Assembly: GCA_030512295.1 (NCBI GenBank)
Contig: JAULSR010000002.1
Coordinates: forward strand, 8,494,001-8,558,000
DNA: 64,000 bases
Reading direction: 5' to 3'
From: Bombardia bombarda
Taxonomy: Eukaryota > Ascomycota > Sordariomycetes > Sordariales > Lasiosphaeriaceae
Positions within the stretch are counted from its first letter, which is position 1. The number at the start of each line of letters is the position of its first letter. A program made the position numbers and the translations under genes. Under the pieces are notes generated by a model. The model saw nothing but the letters and a program-made list of their open reading frames with translations, was not told the DNA's origin and did no database searches. Below are positions 34,878 through 46,637 of this stretch, piece after piece.

Positions 34878-37503
34878 AGCACACAGCGAGATTATTTTCG
34901 CGATGTACGGCTTTTTAAAGTATCTTGATTGGGTTGTCTTTTTCTAGGAGCTAGGTTAGGTCGGGGTTTTTTATTATTATTATTTATGGGTTGTTGGTTT
35001 TTTTTTCCCCAGGCTCTCGGCAGGATTGCTGCTTGCTTGTCTTGTCTTGGTTTGGTTTGGGGAAAGGCAAAATACCTCTTTTTTTTCTTTCTGAGTGACC
35101 CTCCCTCGCTCCCGATTTATTAACTCTTTTACTATTACTACTACCTACCTACTTGATCGTACTCTTTTTTCCTTTTTTTTTTTATGAGGTTGGGTGGAAT
35201 GGTTGTATTTTTAGGTGAAGAGAGCGAGTATAACGAACGATACAAGCGTGGCACTAAACAAAACAAGACAAAAACCAAACAAGCAAAGAAACGAACTAGA
35301 AGAAAGAACCAAGACCAACAGGCAAGCAAGCAAGCAACTTGCATATAGGCAAGGTGTCGAACCCGTGTTGAGTTGACGTATCTGCTCAACTGTCCAAGCT
35401 GTCTGGTATTGTGATAAATATAGTCTGGCTGGTTCTAGCTGTTGTCTGGAAGGCCACGGTGTAGTTGGACCTCTTGTTTGGTTGATGATTTATCATATAT
35501 ATGTTATATGTACCATTATACGTTGGTAGATGAACTGATGATTGATTGATTGAATGATTTGGTTTTATACAGAGTTAGTACTGGTGTTTGTACATTTTGT
35601 CGTCGAGTCCTGTATATAAGCATGCATATTGTATGGTGTGATTCTGTTAGAGAAGCGAGGTATATCATAAGGCGTCGTGGCTGGCTGTTAGTGTATGGAA
35701 GTATGATGACCTCTTGATAAGCAGGCTAGTTCGCTTGTGAATACTGGTTACTACAAGCCTTAATTTGATGATACATACACTAAAACCGATGGCCTAGGCG
35801 CCCCTTTCTTAACCTCATATGCGATATACCAGCTTCTTTGATGTCGGTGGTAAGTATCGTTACACTGTCTCCAGATGATGTGATGAAGGTGTCTTAATTT
35901 GTTGCGATCTCGGGGAGGAAGTGGCGAGGGACATGAACCTCGTCTGTTTCAGCCTTGGACATAATTATGGATTATGGACCAGGTACAATAAGTAAGTGTG
36001 TGGGTGTTTGTTGGGGTTGGGGGTGGGGAGGGCAAGTTAGTGGCTGGTTACATCTTGTGTCCAAGACACCCGCGTGGTGCCGTGGTAGTACTGCTACTGT
36101 ACATGTACTACCAGCGGCAACTTCTGTGTCTGGGGCGGAAAACCGGTTGGTGTTATGTTGCCTCCAATTCCTGTGTTGATCCTCTGATGTCGAGACGAAA
36201 CGATTCTTTGAAGAGGGGGGAGAAAATGGGAGAATGGATCCACCGAGTGATTTAATTAGTGAGCCCTGGTTTCGGATAGCATTTTAGATGTATCGTTTCT
36301 GATTTATTAGTTGGGATTAGATAGTACCTGAGGAGTAAGTATATGCTGCTTAACTTCCAGGTTCCATGTTTCATATCATGTGCGACCAAAAAGCACAGCA
36401 AAGACAAAAGAAATAGATATCGGATAACAAGAACTGACTTATGCCCGCACATCCACTGTCACTGTCGGTAACCCCAATTAGGTCACACTCAATCATCAGC
36501 ATCACCATTGCATCACCCCGCATCACTACTGTGGTGGTATGGGTAAATAAAACCTGTGGAGCAGGTATTGACAAGGGAGGTGCCAGGGTTGGGCGTGTGC
36601 GCGCAAGGGTTGGAAAAGGTACATGGGTTTCGGCGTAAGCCACAGTACCTGACATGGGGGTTTTTTTTTCGCCGGCAACCACAGTACACCGCCAGCCACC
36701 AGCTCCCATCAGCCCCCATCAGCCAAACCATCCCGAAGCCGAGAGAGCGAAAAGCGGAGAGCGAGAGGGAAGAGGAAAAATGGACGTCAGGTGGAAGAGA
36801 AACGAGACAAAAACTCTCCGATTGAATCACCACCAATGCAATATGTAGGTATGAGGTAAAATCGGCTAGATAATGGAACTTTTTGTACGTATTCATGCAT
36901 TTATCTACAAGACAACCATATACAAGCAGATATATATCGTCGCACCACCGTACATCCTCAGTATATGGCTCGCAGACAGCAGCTCTTCTTGCCCATCCTG
37001 GATACAAAAATTACCATCATCTAACCCATCCCTATCTTTTTCTCACAAACGCCGACATATCATCCACGTGGTCCCTATATGTAGATAAATATATTTGCCC
37101 ACCACCCACTGTAGTCAACGAGAAACAGCCCATGAGAAGATAAAACCAATCAGGATATCTCTGTCCAACCTCCACCTCCTTCTCCGTAACCGTCCGTCCC
37201 ATGCTGAAAGATAAGAAAATTAAGAGGAATTGTGCCCGCAATTAACCATCGCCCAATGAAACTCTAAGAAAATTCTACCCGCTTGCTCGCTCGCTCAAAC
37301 TCGCAGATCTGTCGCCATATAGCCTGTGCTCTCATCTTTATAGTCGTCCCAAACCCGGCGGACCAGAGCAACACCCGCCAACCCCACCCTGAAGAAAGAC
37401 AAATGCATAACCACAGCCCGGATTAACCAAACCCCAACGCTCGTGACTCCATGAACCATGCATCATTCAAACAGACCAGATCACCTCTCTGTCCGTCTTA
37501 TTG

Positions 37504-40081
37504 TTACCCCCCTCCGCCCTGCTGGTGACCATGTGGCGGCGGCTGTTGTTGCGAGTAAAGCCCAGGGTTGAACCCGCCAAACGTGCTGTACTGAACCAGA
37601 TAATTCCAGTCCATCTGTCCAAAGTCGGTATCCGCCACGGCGGCGGCACCCCCAAACGCCTGAGGTGTCCCGTCAAAGCTAGAAAACATCATGGCATCGT
37701 CCATCATCAACGATGGGTTCGCCATGGCCGCCTGTGGAGGTGGCGCGTCTGGCATTGCCTTATTCGAGCTATACATGCTCGAGGAAGAGCCCCCCATCAC
37801 AGAGTCATCTGCTGTGACCGAACTCCCGGCCACACTGGCTCCCGACGGACCCGCAGGCCCACCACCACCTGACGAATGGCCGCCGGCGCCGTTGGTAGGC
37901 GTTGAGGCTGGCCTAGTCTGTTTGAACCGTGACACGGTATTCCGTATCATCAGGACTAGCTTGGGGGTCTGCAGCTGGCGGCCGAGTTGTAGTTCAGCCG
38001 CCTCGCGGGCTTCCCAAGCCTTGATGAAGAATGCGCCGAACGCAATATGTAGTGGTGTGCGCACGTTGCGCGAGAACCCACGCCGTTCGTGGTTCTCTAT
38101 CATGACGCTCCAAGCGCGCTCACATAGTTGTCCTGTCGTTCGCTCCCGCAACTCCGATACCAAGAACATATAGGCGGGAAATGGGAAATGCTGGTATGTG
38201 TACCACCGAAAGCCCTGCAACATTGGAGAACTCTGGAGTACGTTGTCGAGTTCCACCACCTTGATGGCTTCCATAAAGAGCCGGTCACGCTCTTGTGGTT
38301 CCAAAGTATCGGTGTGAATACCCTTGCACAAGAAGTCAATGACGCGCAGCTTACAAATAGCCTGACGTGTCATCATCAACGTGAAAAAGTGCATGGGAAT
38401 CTTAGGATCACAGTGCTTCAAATAAACATTTTCGATGTATGCGGCAAAGCTTTCCAGGTCCTGCGGCAGATTTTGGTTGGCCACATGAGAGACGACATCG
38501 GGCGACGAGGGCGATGGGCTATACTGCACCCGGGGCTTGTTTATGACAGTGCCACCAGGAGTGGTAGGGTTGGGCCGAACGGACCCGGGGGCTGCGGCGA
38601 CTGTCAGCTCGATGCGGGTCAAGCTGAAGAGCATTTCGGTCGGGCCGGGATAAGGCGCTGGGGGGTCCTTTGCATGGACATTCAGATCAGTATCGTTAAT
38701 ATTAAGTGGAAGCCGGCAATCCCCGCCGGAGCTGTTCAAAAGGGTGATGGATGAACCCGTTATCTCAGCGGTGCGCTTGTCAAAGATGACGATTTGCCAC
38801 CACAGCCGTCTCCGTTGCTCTGTTTCAAATGGCGGTAACCCAAACTGAGCCCCGTCTCGGTGAAGTCCCATCCGGGTGGCAATCCGACCTGCCATCCCAA
38901 GCATGCAAAACAGGGACCGTGGATCGCAGTATGGACGAATAGACATCTGAAATATTGTTAGGTCTCATGTCTAAGGACTGTCAAGATGGGGCAAGTTACC
39001 AAATACAGTACAAAAGCTTGTAAGACCATTATATCCGTAGCCCGCATAAAGCCAGCGTTAATAAGAGCTTGTTGTGTAGCGCCATGATACTTGGATAGCA
39101 TAATGGCTCTGTCTTCGCCGAACATACTCTGAGCTTCATCGTCCTCCATTGAGCTGATGGCGGCAAAGTAGATGGCAAACATAAGGGCTTCCAGCGGCTT
39201 TGGTATCTTTGCCGTGTTGGCGCCCGCCGAGATGATTTGTGTTTGCAAAGTGGATACATGGCTGAGCTTTAGCAAAGGGTTGACATTGGTGATATACACT
39301 TGCCAGAGCTGAAAGATCTGGATAGCACTTGGGTGGGAGTTTGTCACGCTGGCCGGTATACCACCAACGACAAAGGGGAACCCATCCGAGTTTTCATACA
39401 TGGTATCGAAGGCATGGTGGAGTGTTGGACCTTCGTACTCGCTATCGGACGAGTCCTGGGCAATCTCGGCCGTGGCTCGATACTGAGGACAAATGTCAGA
39501 CACATATGGGCGGAGTAGGATGGAAAAGGGGAGAGACAACGCTAAGCTTACCTCTTTATAATACTGAAACCATTTTGATCTGAGCAAAAGTCAGCATCAA
39601 GCACACCTACCCGCAATAGACAAGACAAAGAGAGTAAAACTAACTTATCGTTATCATTGGGAGAGACATGGTCGGCAGCGCTGGAGGGCGAGGTCTTGAG
39701 TCCGCTGAGGTCCTGTTCAAGGTCGGCAACATCGTCGGCATTATCGATGTGCTTCAGATCATGGGCAATGGGGTCGAAGTGGACGCCGTGCTGGGTTAGC
39801 AGGACCTCATACTTACGGAGGCGGTCGATCAGGTCCCGCTCATGAGGCTTCTTCTTCCTCCGGCGCGGCGGCTGGGGCGGGACGACCCGACACTCGACCC
39901 CGGCCTTGACGCAGTTGGCGCAGGGCTTCTGCTTGTCGCAGCGAACCTTACGCTGCTGGCACAGGACGCACGAGTGGCCCCGCGTCAGCTTCATGGCCGA
40001 CTGCTCAGGCACCGAGAGCCTATTGTGGCCGTGTGGCGACGGGGGCCGCTGCTCAGGAGGCAGCACCAGGTCCGCGTCCAT
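37504..40081 (-). CDS. Zn(II)2Cys6 transcription factor, Fungal_trans type, with microexon
   Basis: Four exons on the minus strand: 40081-39645, 39579-39552, 39482-39000 and 38946-37504, giving about 796 residues. The start ATG is at 40081. The cluster C-x2-C-x6-C-x5-C-x2-C-x6-C uses Cys38, 41, 48, 54, 57 and 64, followed by a proline and basic linker (P-P-R-R-R-K-K-K) and a short coiled coil (I-D-R-L-R-K-Y-E), the usual dimerisation layout. The middle-homology region (PF04082-like) covers about 220-500, with a characteristic L-G-M-A-G-R-I-A-T-R-M-G-L-H-R-D helix. The C-terminus is Gly/Ser/Gln-rich. Exon 2 is only 28 nt, and intron 2 (39551-39483, 69 nt) has no in-frame stop, so retention would insert 23 residues. 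The gene faces away from the MFS transporter at 43238; regulation of that gene is a hypothesis. Confidence 0.88.
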
Positions 40082-40825
40082 GGCTGGAGCTGGGGGGCTC
40101 GGATAGGCAAGAAGCTACTACTATGTACAAAGTACCGTGCCGTCTGTTCGGTCCGTTCGGTATGTAGGTAGGTTAGTTGGGTAGGGTGATGCGTGTGTGT
40201 GCTGGCGCGCTGACTGGTCCAATGCTTTCAAACTTGGCTCGACTGGCACGCTCAACGGTGCGTAGCCCCGGACACCTGGGCTAGTTCCTCGGGTCCGAAG
40301 TCAAAAGCAAGGAAAGGGGGAAGGTGGAGGTCCAGATCTGGCAGCGGATCTGGCAGATCTGGGTCCTGGTCCCGGTTCTGGGGACCCCAGAGGAAGGTGG
40401 ATTCTCTGCGGCCACCGGCTTTCAACGCTCGAGCTAAGCTGTAACTAGTCCAGGTCCGCCGCCGCCCACCCGGTATTGTGATCCACTGATGGTGGTGTGT
40501 GGCAGGTAGGTAGGTACCATCGACTAGGTACCCTTTTTTGGGAGGGAAGGCAGGGAGGGAACTCGGCGAGGTAGCGTCGCGTGGCAGGCAGAGCCGCAAG
40601 CAGGGAAGGCCCAGGGGTGGTCAGGGTGGCAGACTGGAAGGCCCGGGTATGCTAGCCCACAGGTTCGGGCTACCAATTGGTCCAGGTGTGCAATCTGGGG
40701 TTGTTTGGCTGGCTGGTTCGGGGTCGGGTCGGGGGGAAGTTGCGCTGCGCAGCCCAGGGCCAGTTGGTATGTGGACACCGGGGAAATGGGCAATGGCGGG
40801 CAATGAATGACGCGCGGGGGACAGG

Positions 40826-40844
40826 GCAGGCGAGCGCAGGCGAG
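40826..40844. repeat. Second copy of 19-bp word also present at 9739
   Basis: An exact 19-bp match to 9739-9757, itself two near-repeats of GCAGGCGAG. The copy lies about 745 nt upstream of the regulator start at 40081. Confidence 0.75.
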
Positions 40845-41280
40845 GACAGGGCAATGGAGTACGAGGCTAAAGAGGGAGCGCGGGTATTCAGGCGTATCAG
40901 ACAATCGGAACAGCCAAGGGCAGTCCAGCTGCGAGGGAGGCAAGGCAGACAGCCAGTCAGCCAGGCAGGCAGTCGCCCACTCGATTTGATTTTGGGGTTT
41001 CCTGGTTGCAGATTGCAGAGTGCAGATTGCAGCGGCTCTTCCGTAGCTTACTATGCAGGAAGGCACGATTCGGGTTATCGGTTGTGTCGGCGAGCGGCGA
41101 TCGATGCCCGAGCTACCTAGGTAAGGCAGTTGGCAGATTGAGGACTGGTCTTGCTCGGAAGATGCAAGAGGGTAATTTGGTCGTCGGTCGTCAACGGGCT
41201 GCTCGGTTGGTAGAAGGAGGCTTGAGACTTGATTGAGACCTGCTGATGCGCGGCAGCAGCGGCAACGGGCGCGCCAGCAG

Positions 41281-41312
41281 CTGTATGTACATACAGTACA
41301 GTGAAGTACTGT
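41281..41312. promoter_or_regulatory. 16-bp palindrome overlapped by a 7-bp-arm hairpin
   Basis: Bases 41281-41296 form a perfect palindrome (CTGTATGTACATACAG). Overlapping it, ACAGTAC (41293-41299) and GTACTGT (41306-41312) form an inverted repeat with a 6-nt loop. A dimeric regulator site is possible. It lacks the CGG triplets usual for Zn2Cys6 proteins. Confidence 0.3.
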
Positions 41313-43237
41313 GTAGACCTCTGATGGTGGTGGTAGTCCTGGTGGCTTTAGCGCTATCAAGTAGCGGTATCTGGTCGGGCAGACGTCGTTATAATCGACA
41401 ACGGTTCTCGTTACTGCGTGGGTATGCGGATAGCGTGCAATTACAACTTAGGTAACCGTTAGGCATGTACGATAACAAAGGAAAAGTGGATGCGGGTCTC
41501 CAAAGTTGCTTGCGCTGGGCTGCCTTAGTGTATGTAGATAGTCGTCGAAGAGCAGGCTCGACCCGGATGGCGACGACGACGGCAAGGACGGGGAGGCTGA
41601 GGCATTGACAAAGGCGATGAGGGGAAGAGAGCCGCCGACCAGAGGACGCATTCTTGCACGTCACTGCCCACGCGGCCAACGGCCTTAGCACTGCCGTTGT
41701 TTCGATCCTACCAGATATCCCATGGATCCTACTGATTACGATTGCCTCGACACCTCGAGAGCCTGGTTATCTGTAGCCCTACCCGTACCTACCTACCTAC
41801 CCAGTGCCCACGAACGAGCCCACCTTGCGAGCACCCATATGCCCACCTCCCAACCGACCGACCCTTCCGACATTGGCTGTCTGCAGGGTGCAGTGCGCAG
41901 TGCGGAGTGGCAAGCACCACCCGGCAAAGCACGCTGAACCCTGAGAAAAGCCGAGGGCCTGGTCATTCCTTCCCGCGCTTTGAGACGCGGGGGTTGGTGT
42001 GCAACTCAGTGCAAAACTGCAAGTGCGATCCAAGACTGGCATGCCGCTGGCGCGCATTCCCCACCGATTTGGATGGCAAGGATGGTGCGACCTGTTGGGC
42101 TGTTTCCACCTCAGCGCTCACCAATTCGTCAATGCCAAGGCGGGCGCCAGTGCCGCCTTTTCGGGACCGAGCTGCTCCTCCCCACTGCCCGAGAAGTGCT
42201 TGCAGTGGGTGTCTAGGCTGAGCTAGGGTCTTCCTCTCGCGCTAGGCCAAGAAAGAGCGATCGCCGACCCAGTCCGGCATTGCAACAGAAAAGGGCGTTG
42301 CGCCTGCCCCAGCAACAGCTGGGCGGCGGGTAATTTACTGTGACCCACTTACACGACCTGACAAGGGTGTAAGCGGTATCCGATGGGGAAATCCATCCTC
42401 AAATATGGAACAATCTCACATTGAGAGAAAAAAATGAACAACGTTCTTGTACACCGTAGACACCGACCTTGCCTACAAGACTGGCCACTCACTATATTGC
42501 CATGACTACGGATAATACGTGTCTACCTGAAGCTGGTGCTCGCCCGGGCTCGGGTTAGCAACCTAGCAAAACACCTTGTCCCAAACCCCCAAGTCCGACG
42601 CAAATCATATCAAAACTTTGACGCGGGCCGAATAGATTGAACATGCGAGAAATGGATTTCAATATATAACCCAGCTGCGCGCCTGTCGTGGACCGGACCA
42701 TATCAATTGGACGGCCGAATTCCAGTGCCAATCCATCGCGCCCAAAAAAAAAAAAAAATGACAATCCATGTGGTCGGCAGGTTCTCCTGCGGTCTTGCTT
42801 AAGACATAGAGGGCAGGTCAAAGTAGTCCATGGGTGGACCATCTGTCTGTCTGATCACACACCTGCGGCTGCTGTGTCTCGCTCGCCCTCTGCAGCTTCC
42901 GTCACTGTCACATTTGAGTTTTTTATTCTTTCTCTTTCTTCTTCTTTTTTGGGAAAGTGGGAAGTTGCAGAAACGCAAACGCAGGCAGGTGCAAACTTGG
43001 AGTTTGGGAAAACACTCGAGTTGAGTTTCGACGCCGCCATCGCCACCAAACCTCACTCGTCTCTGCCTTCACCACTACCTACCTACCCTCACCTACACAA
43101 CATTCACAAAGTGATTAGTGACTGTGCAGTGACAACAGTGACGGTGGCAGTTGCTGTTTCCACCCCAGTCCAGTCCCTCCTCCAGAGCATAAGAGGCACA
43201 CACATACATACAGCCCCTACCTTCCCAGGTAGTAGCC

Positions 43238-45445
43238 ATGGTCTCTCCCGCCTCGCAACACCTTGACCAGATTACCGAGGCAGACACCAAGCAGCCAGCA
43301 GAGGTGCCACAGGACCATGATGTTGAGAAAACTCCCATCCCCGCAGCTGCACAGCAGCAGTCGACCCTGCCGCCCCCGCCGTTATCCAGCGAGGAGGACC
43401 TCTACCAACCAAGGAGTTTCCGCTTCTGGATGACCTTGGTGTGCAACTTCCTCGCCCTGTTCCTGGTAGCCCTCGACCGCACCATCATTGCGACCGCCGT
43501 GCCGCGCATCAGCGACGAGTTCGGCAGCCTAGGAGATATCGGTTGGTATGGCTCCGCCTACATGCTGACCACGTCCTGTGCCCAACTGGTCTATGGACGC
43601 ATCTACAAGTTCTACGACATGAAATGGTGAGTACCTACCTAACTTCATTTTCCCTTCCCAAAACCCTGCTCGTCCCCTCCTAATAGAAAGTCTGCAGGAC
43701 CTTCCTCGTCAGCATCGTAGTCTTCGAGATCGGCTCCGCCATCTGCGGGGCCGCGCCGACGTCTACCGTCTTTATCCTCGGCCGTGCCATCGCCGGCTTG
43801 GCCTCGGCCGGCATCTTCTCGGGCAGCATGCTCATCATGATTCCCATGGTGCCCCTGCACCGCCGGCCAGCCTTCCAGGGCCTTTTCGGCATGGTCTTTG
43901 GCATCGCCTCGGTCATGGGCCCGCTCATCGGCGGCGGTTTCACCAGCGGTGCGACATGGCGCTGGTGCTTTTACATCAACCTGCCCATCGGCGCCGTCTC
44001 CATGGTCTTTCTCGTTCTCTTCTGGAACCCGCCAAAGGAAAAAAGGCACGAGCCTATCAGCTTCATGGCCCACGTCAAACGCCTGGATCCCATTGGCATG
44101 GTGTTCTTCTTGCCCGGCACTGTTTGTCTGTTGCTCGCGCTGCAGTGGGGTGGTTCGACGTTTGCGTGGAGTGAGTGGCGTATCATTCTGCTGTTTGTCA
44201 TTTTTGGGGTTTGCCTGGCCGCCTTTATTGCGTCACAGATATTGAGGCCTGACACCGCCATGGTTCCGCCGAGGGTCATCAAGCAGCGGAGCGTGGCCTT
44301 TGGAACGTCGTTTACCTTCTTTCTGTCGGGATCCATGCTCATGCTGGTTTACTACGTGCCTATCTGGTGTAAGTCTCGGTGTTATGGGTTGTGTCCAATG
44401 CAGCATCCGAAGTGCTAACCCTATGTCTCTACCAGTCCAAACGGTCAAGCAGGTTGAGCCCATTAAGTCTGGCATCTACACTCTGCCGCTGGTTCTTAGC
44501 CTTGTTATTTCCAGTATAATGTCCGGGATTGGCACGGGAAAGATTGGCTACTATGTCCCGTCAATGCTTCTCGCTCCATCTATCATGTCGATTGGTGAGG
44601 GCCTCATGAGCACCTTCAACCGCGACACCCCGACATCACACTGGATTGCCTTCCAATTCCTTGCCGGTTTCGGCCTCGGTTTTGGTATGCAAACGTCTGG
44701 CCTTGCCATCCAAACCGTGTTACCTAAGGAGGACATGAGCGCTGGGATCGCAGTCAACTTCTTCGTCCAGCAATTGGGCGGAGCAGTCTTCACGTCCGTG
44801 GGACAGACTATCCTCAGCAACCTACTCGTTTCGCGCCTGTCGGGAATTCCAGGCTTCCATCCCGGCGCAGTCGTCAACGAGGGCGCGACAGACCTGGAGA
44901 AGGCGGTTCCGCCTGAGTATGTGGATCAGGTGATTGACGGCTATAACTACGCATGTCAGCGCATCTTCCTAACCGCCATGGGCTTGGCATTCGCGTCTCT
45001 CATCTGCGCCTTTGGCATGGAGTGGCGGAGCGTTAAGAAGGGTAGGAATGGGCAAGGCCCACCAGCGCCCGCCGTTACACCTGCTCCACCCTCACCGGCC
45101 CCTAGTCTTGGCTTCGGCCGGCCTGGTCGCCCTTTTTTCGACGTCGGTGCCGATGAAGAGACCGCACAGACGAATAGCAAGCAGGCGAACACTTACAGAC
45201 ACAGAGAGGATAAGAAGCCGGTCAGAACAGAGAGCAGACATTCGACTATTTCGATCAAGCCCGCGCCCGGCTGGGGTACACTAAGTAACCGCTCTAGCTA
45301 TCAGCCCGAGTATGGTTTGCAGATTGACGACAAGAGGGGGAGCATGCTCACGCCCCTTGTGGCCGGGATAAGCTCCAGCTCAAGTGTGCACGAAGAGAAG
45401 AAGGGGATGACGACGACTGCGACGGGCAGCACACTTGGTGCCTAG
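43238..45445 (+). CDS. MFS multidrug/metabolite transporter (DHA2, 14-TM type)
   Basis: Exons 43238-43626, 43698-44368 and 44436-45445 (introns of 71 and 67 nt) give about 689 residues. ATG 43238 has CC before it and a clear N-terminal cytoplasmic segment of about 60 residues. Family signatures: L-D-R-T-I-I-A-T-A-V-P in TM1, G-R-I-Y-K in the loop 2-3 motif, G-P-L-I-G-G with W-R-W-C-F-Y-I-N-L-P (motif C and following), and Y-Y-V-P-I-W-F-Q split by intron 2. These place it with DHA2 proton antiporters that export drugs or secondary metabolites across the plasma membrane. A hydrophilic C-terminal tail of about 130 residues follows the last helix. The gene diverges from a Zn2Cys6 regulator; no biosynthetic genes are beside it. 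Substrate unknown. Confidence 0.93.
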
Positions 45446-46637
45446 AAGGCGCAGGCTTCTTCGCCTGACAGCAGCACGGGCGGAAATGTACCGATTAGAA
45501 ATAACATTAACACGAAGATGGTGATGAATAAGGGCGTATCTGATGAGAAGGGAGATGAATATTTTGACTTTGAGTTCAAAACACATGGGTGGTAGGTAGT
45601 GGAGAGCTCGGCTCAACGGACGGGGCATCCAGTTATCCGGAAGCCGCCTTTGTTTGCTGCTGTTTATTTAGTATTTAGCAGAAACATCAACACGCAGATG
45701 AGCGATGAAGTTTGGCGTTGGAAATTATCGATATTTTAGCTATGACTATGAATACACAGCCAAAATTTACACATTTGTTTGTGTTTTCTTGTTGAGAGTG
45801 AGCACAACATAATGTGTATCGATGTGTATATAGTCTGAGATAATCTTCATGAGCTCAACTTTTACTTTAGGTTTGTATTCTGGAGGGGGCATGTGTGCAG
45901 CATATCACTGTACCTCAAGGATGAAAAGGGGAGGATAGATAGCCAAGGGTAGCGGTACGAATGAGGGGATGGGAGGGAATATTTGAGTTGAGGTTGAAGT
46001 TCAAGTGTTTTTTTTTTCATTCTAAGTGGTTGGAATATTGGCGGTCTTGGTATTGCCCCTTTATTCCATTGGGCTCTTCCCCTTTGGTTTCGGGCTCTGC
46101 TGACGTAAACTCACCATACCTAGCCGCCGTTGGATAGGGCGACCACTCAGATGCTCTTCATTTTTTTTTCATAAACCTGGCTACGTGTACAACAACCAAT
46201 TCCAGACCTGGGATATTCACTTTAATCATGATGAAAATCCATAAGCATAAATCTCCCAGTGGATCGTCGTCTTCCATTGATTGCCTACATGCATCCAGTG
46301 ATAGATAAGGTACATAGATTGGTATATCATGACCTTTTGACGTCACCGCCTACTACTGATTTTCATCCTCCCATTATCTAGCCTCAATAAACCCAAATGC
46401 AACATTAACTATTTTCAGAACAGCCCACGACAATAAAAACGAAATGTAAACCGTCACCACAATGACACGACTTACGTAGTATCCGTATATACCACACAAG
46501 CAGCTTACCGCCGATATATACACAACACCTGCCCACCCACCCACATAAACAACAATAAACATCCATGAACAACCCAGCCTTGCCCCGCTGGAAAATGTCT
46601 ATTATTCTTACTATCAAGATATAATATACCTCCCCCC
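45446..46637. other. Convergent spacer, MFS / SAS10
   Basis: About 1.2 kb of AT-rich sequence between two 3' ends, so mostly 3' UTR. Short runs such as T9 at 46010-46018 and T9 at 46161-46169. No gene or RNA seen. Confidence 0.6.

Larger units (their letters stand above)
34358..37503. other. Convergent spacer, SET3 / Zn2Cys6 regulator
   Basis: About 3.1 kb between two 3' ends. It contains seven GGTT units at 34619-34646, a (CG)8 run at 34862-34877 and many T-rich tracts. Composition is AT-richer than the coding parts. Small open frames have no recognisable products. Part is 3' UTR; the rest looks empty. Confidence 0.55.
40082..43237. other. Divergent promoter region, Zn2Cys6 regulator / MFS transporter
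   Basis: About 3.15 kb between two outward-pointing genes. It contains the second copy of a 19-bp word (40826-40844), a 16-bp palindrome with an overlapping hairpin (41281-41312), and many short open frames. The largest, 278 codons on the minus strand at 40524-41360, is Pro/Cys/Leu-rich without any domain. I regard it as non-coding. Confidence 0.55.

Noticed and set aside
40524..41360. 278-codon minus-strand frame in the divergent spacer
   Set aside because: Pro/Cys/Leu-rich, no domain, overlapped by frames on the other strand and no good start context. Likely a GC-rich spurious frame.
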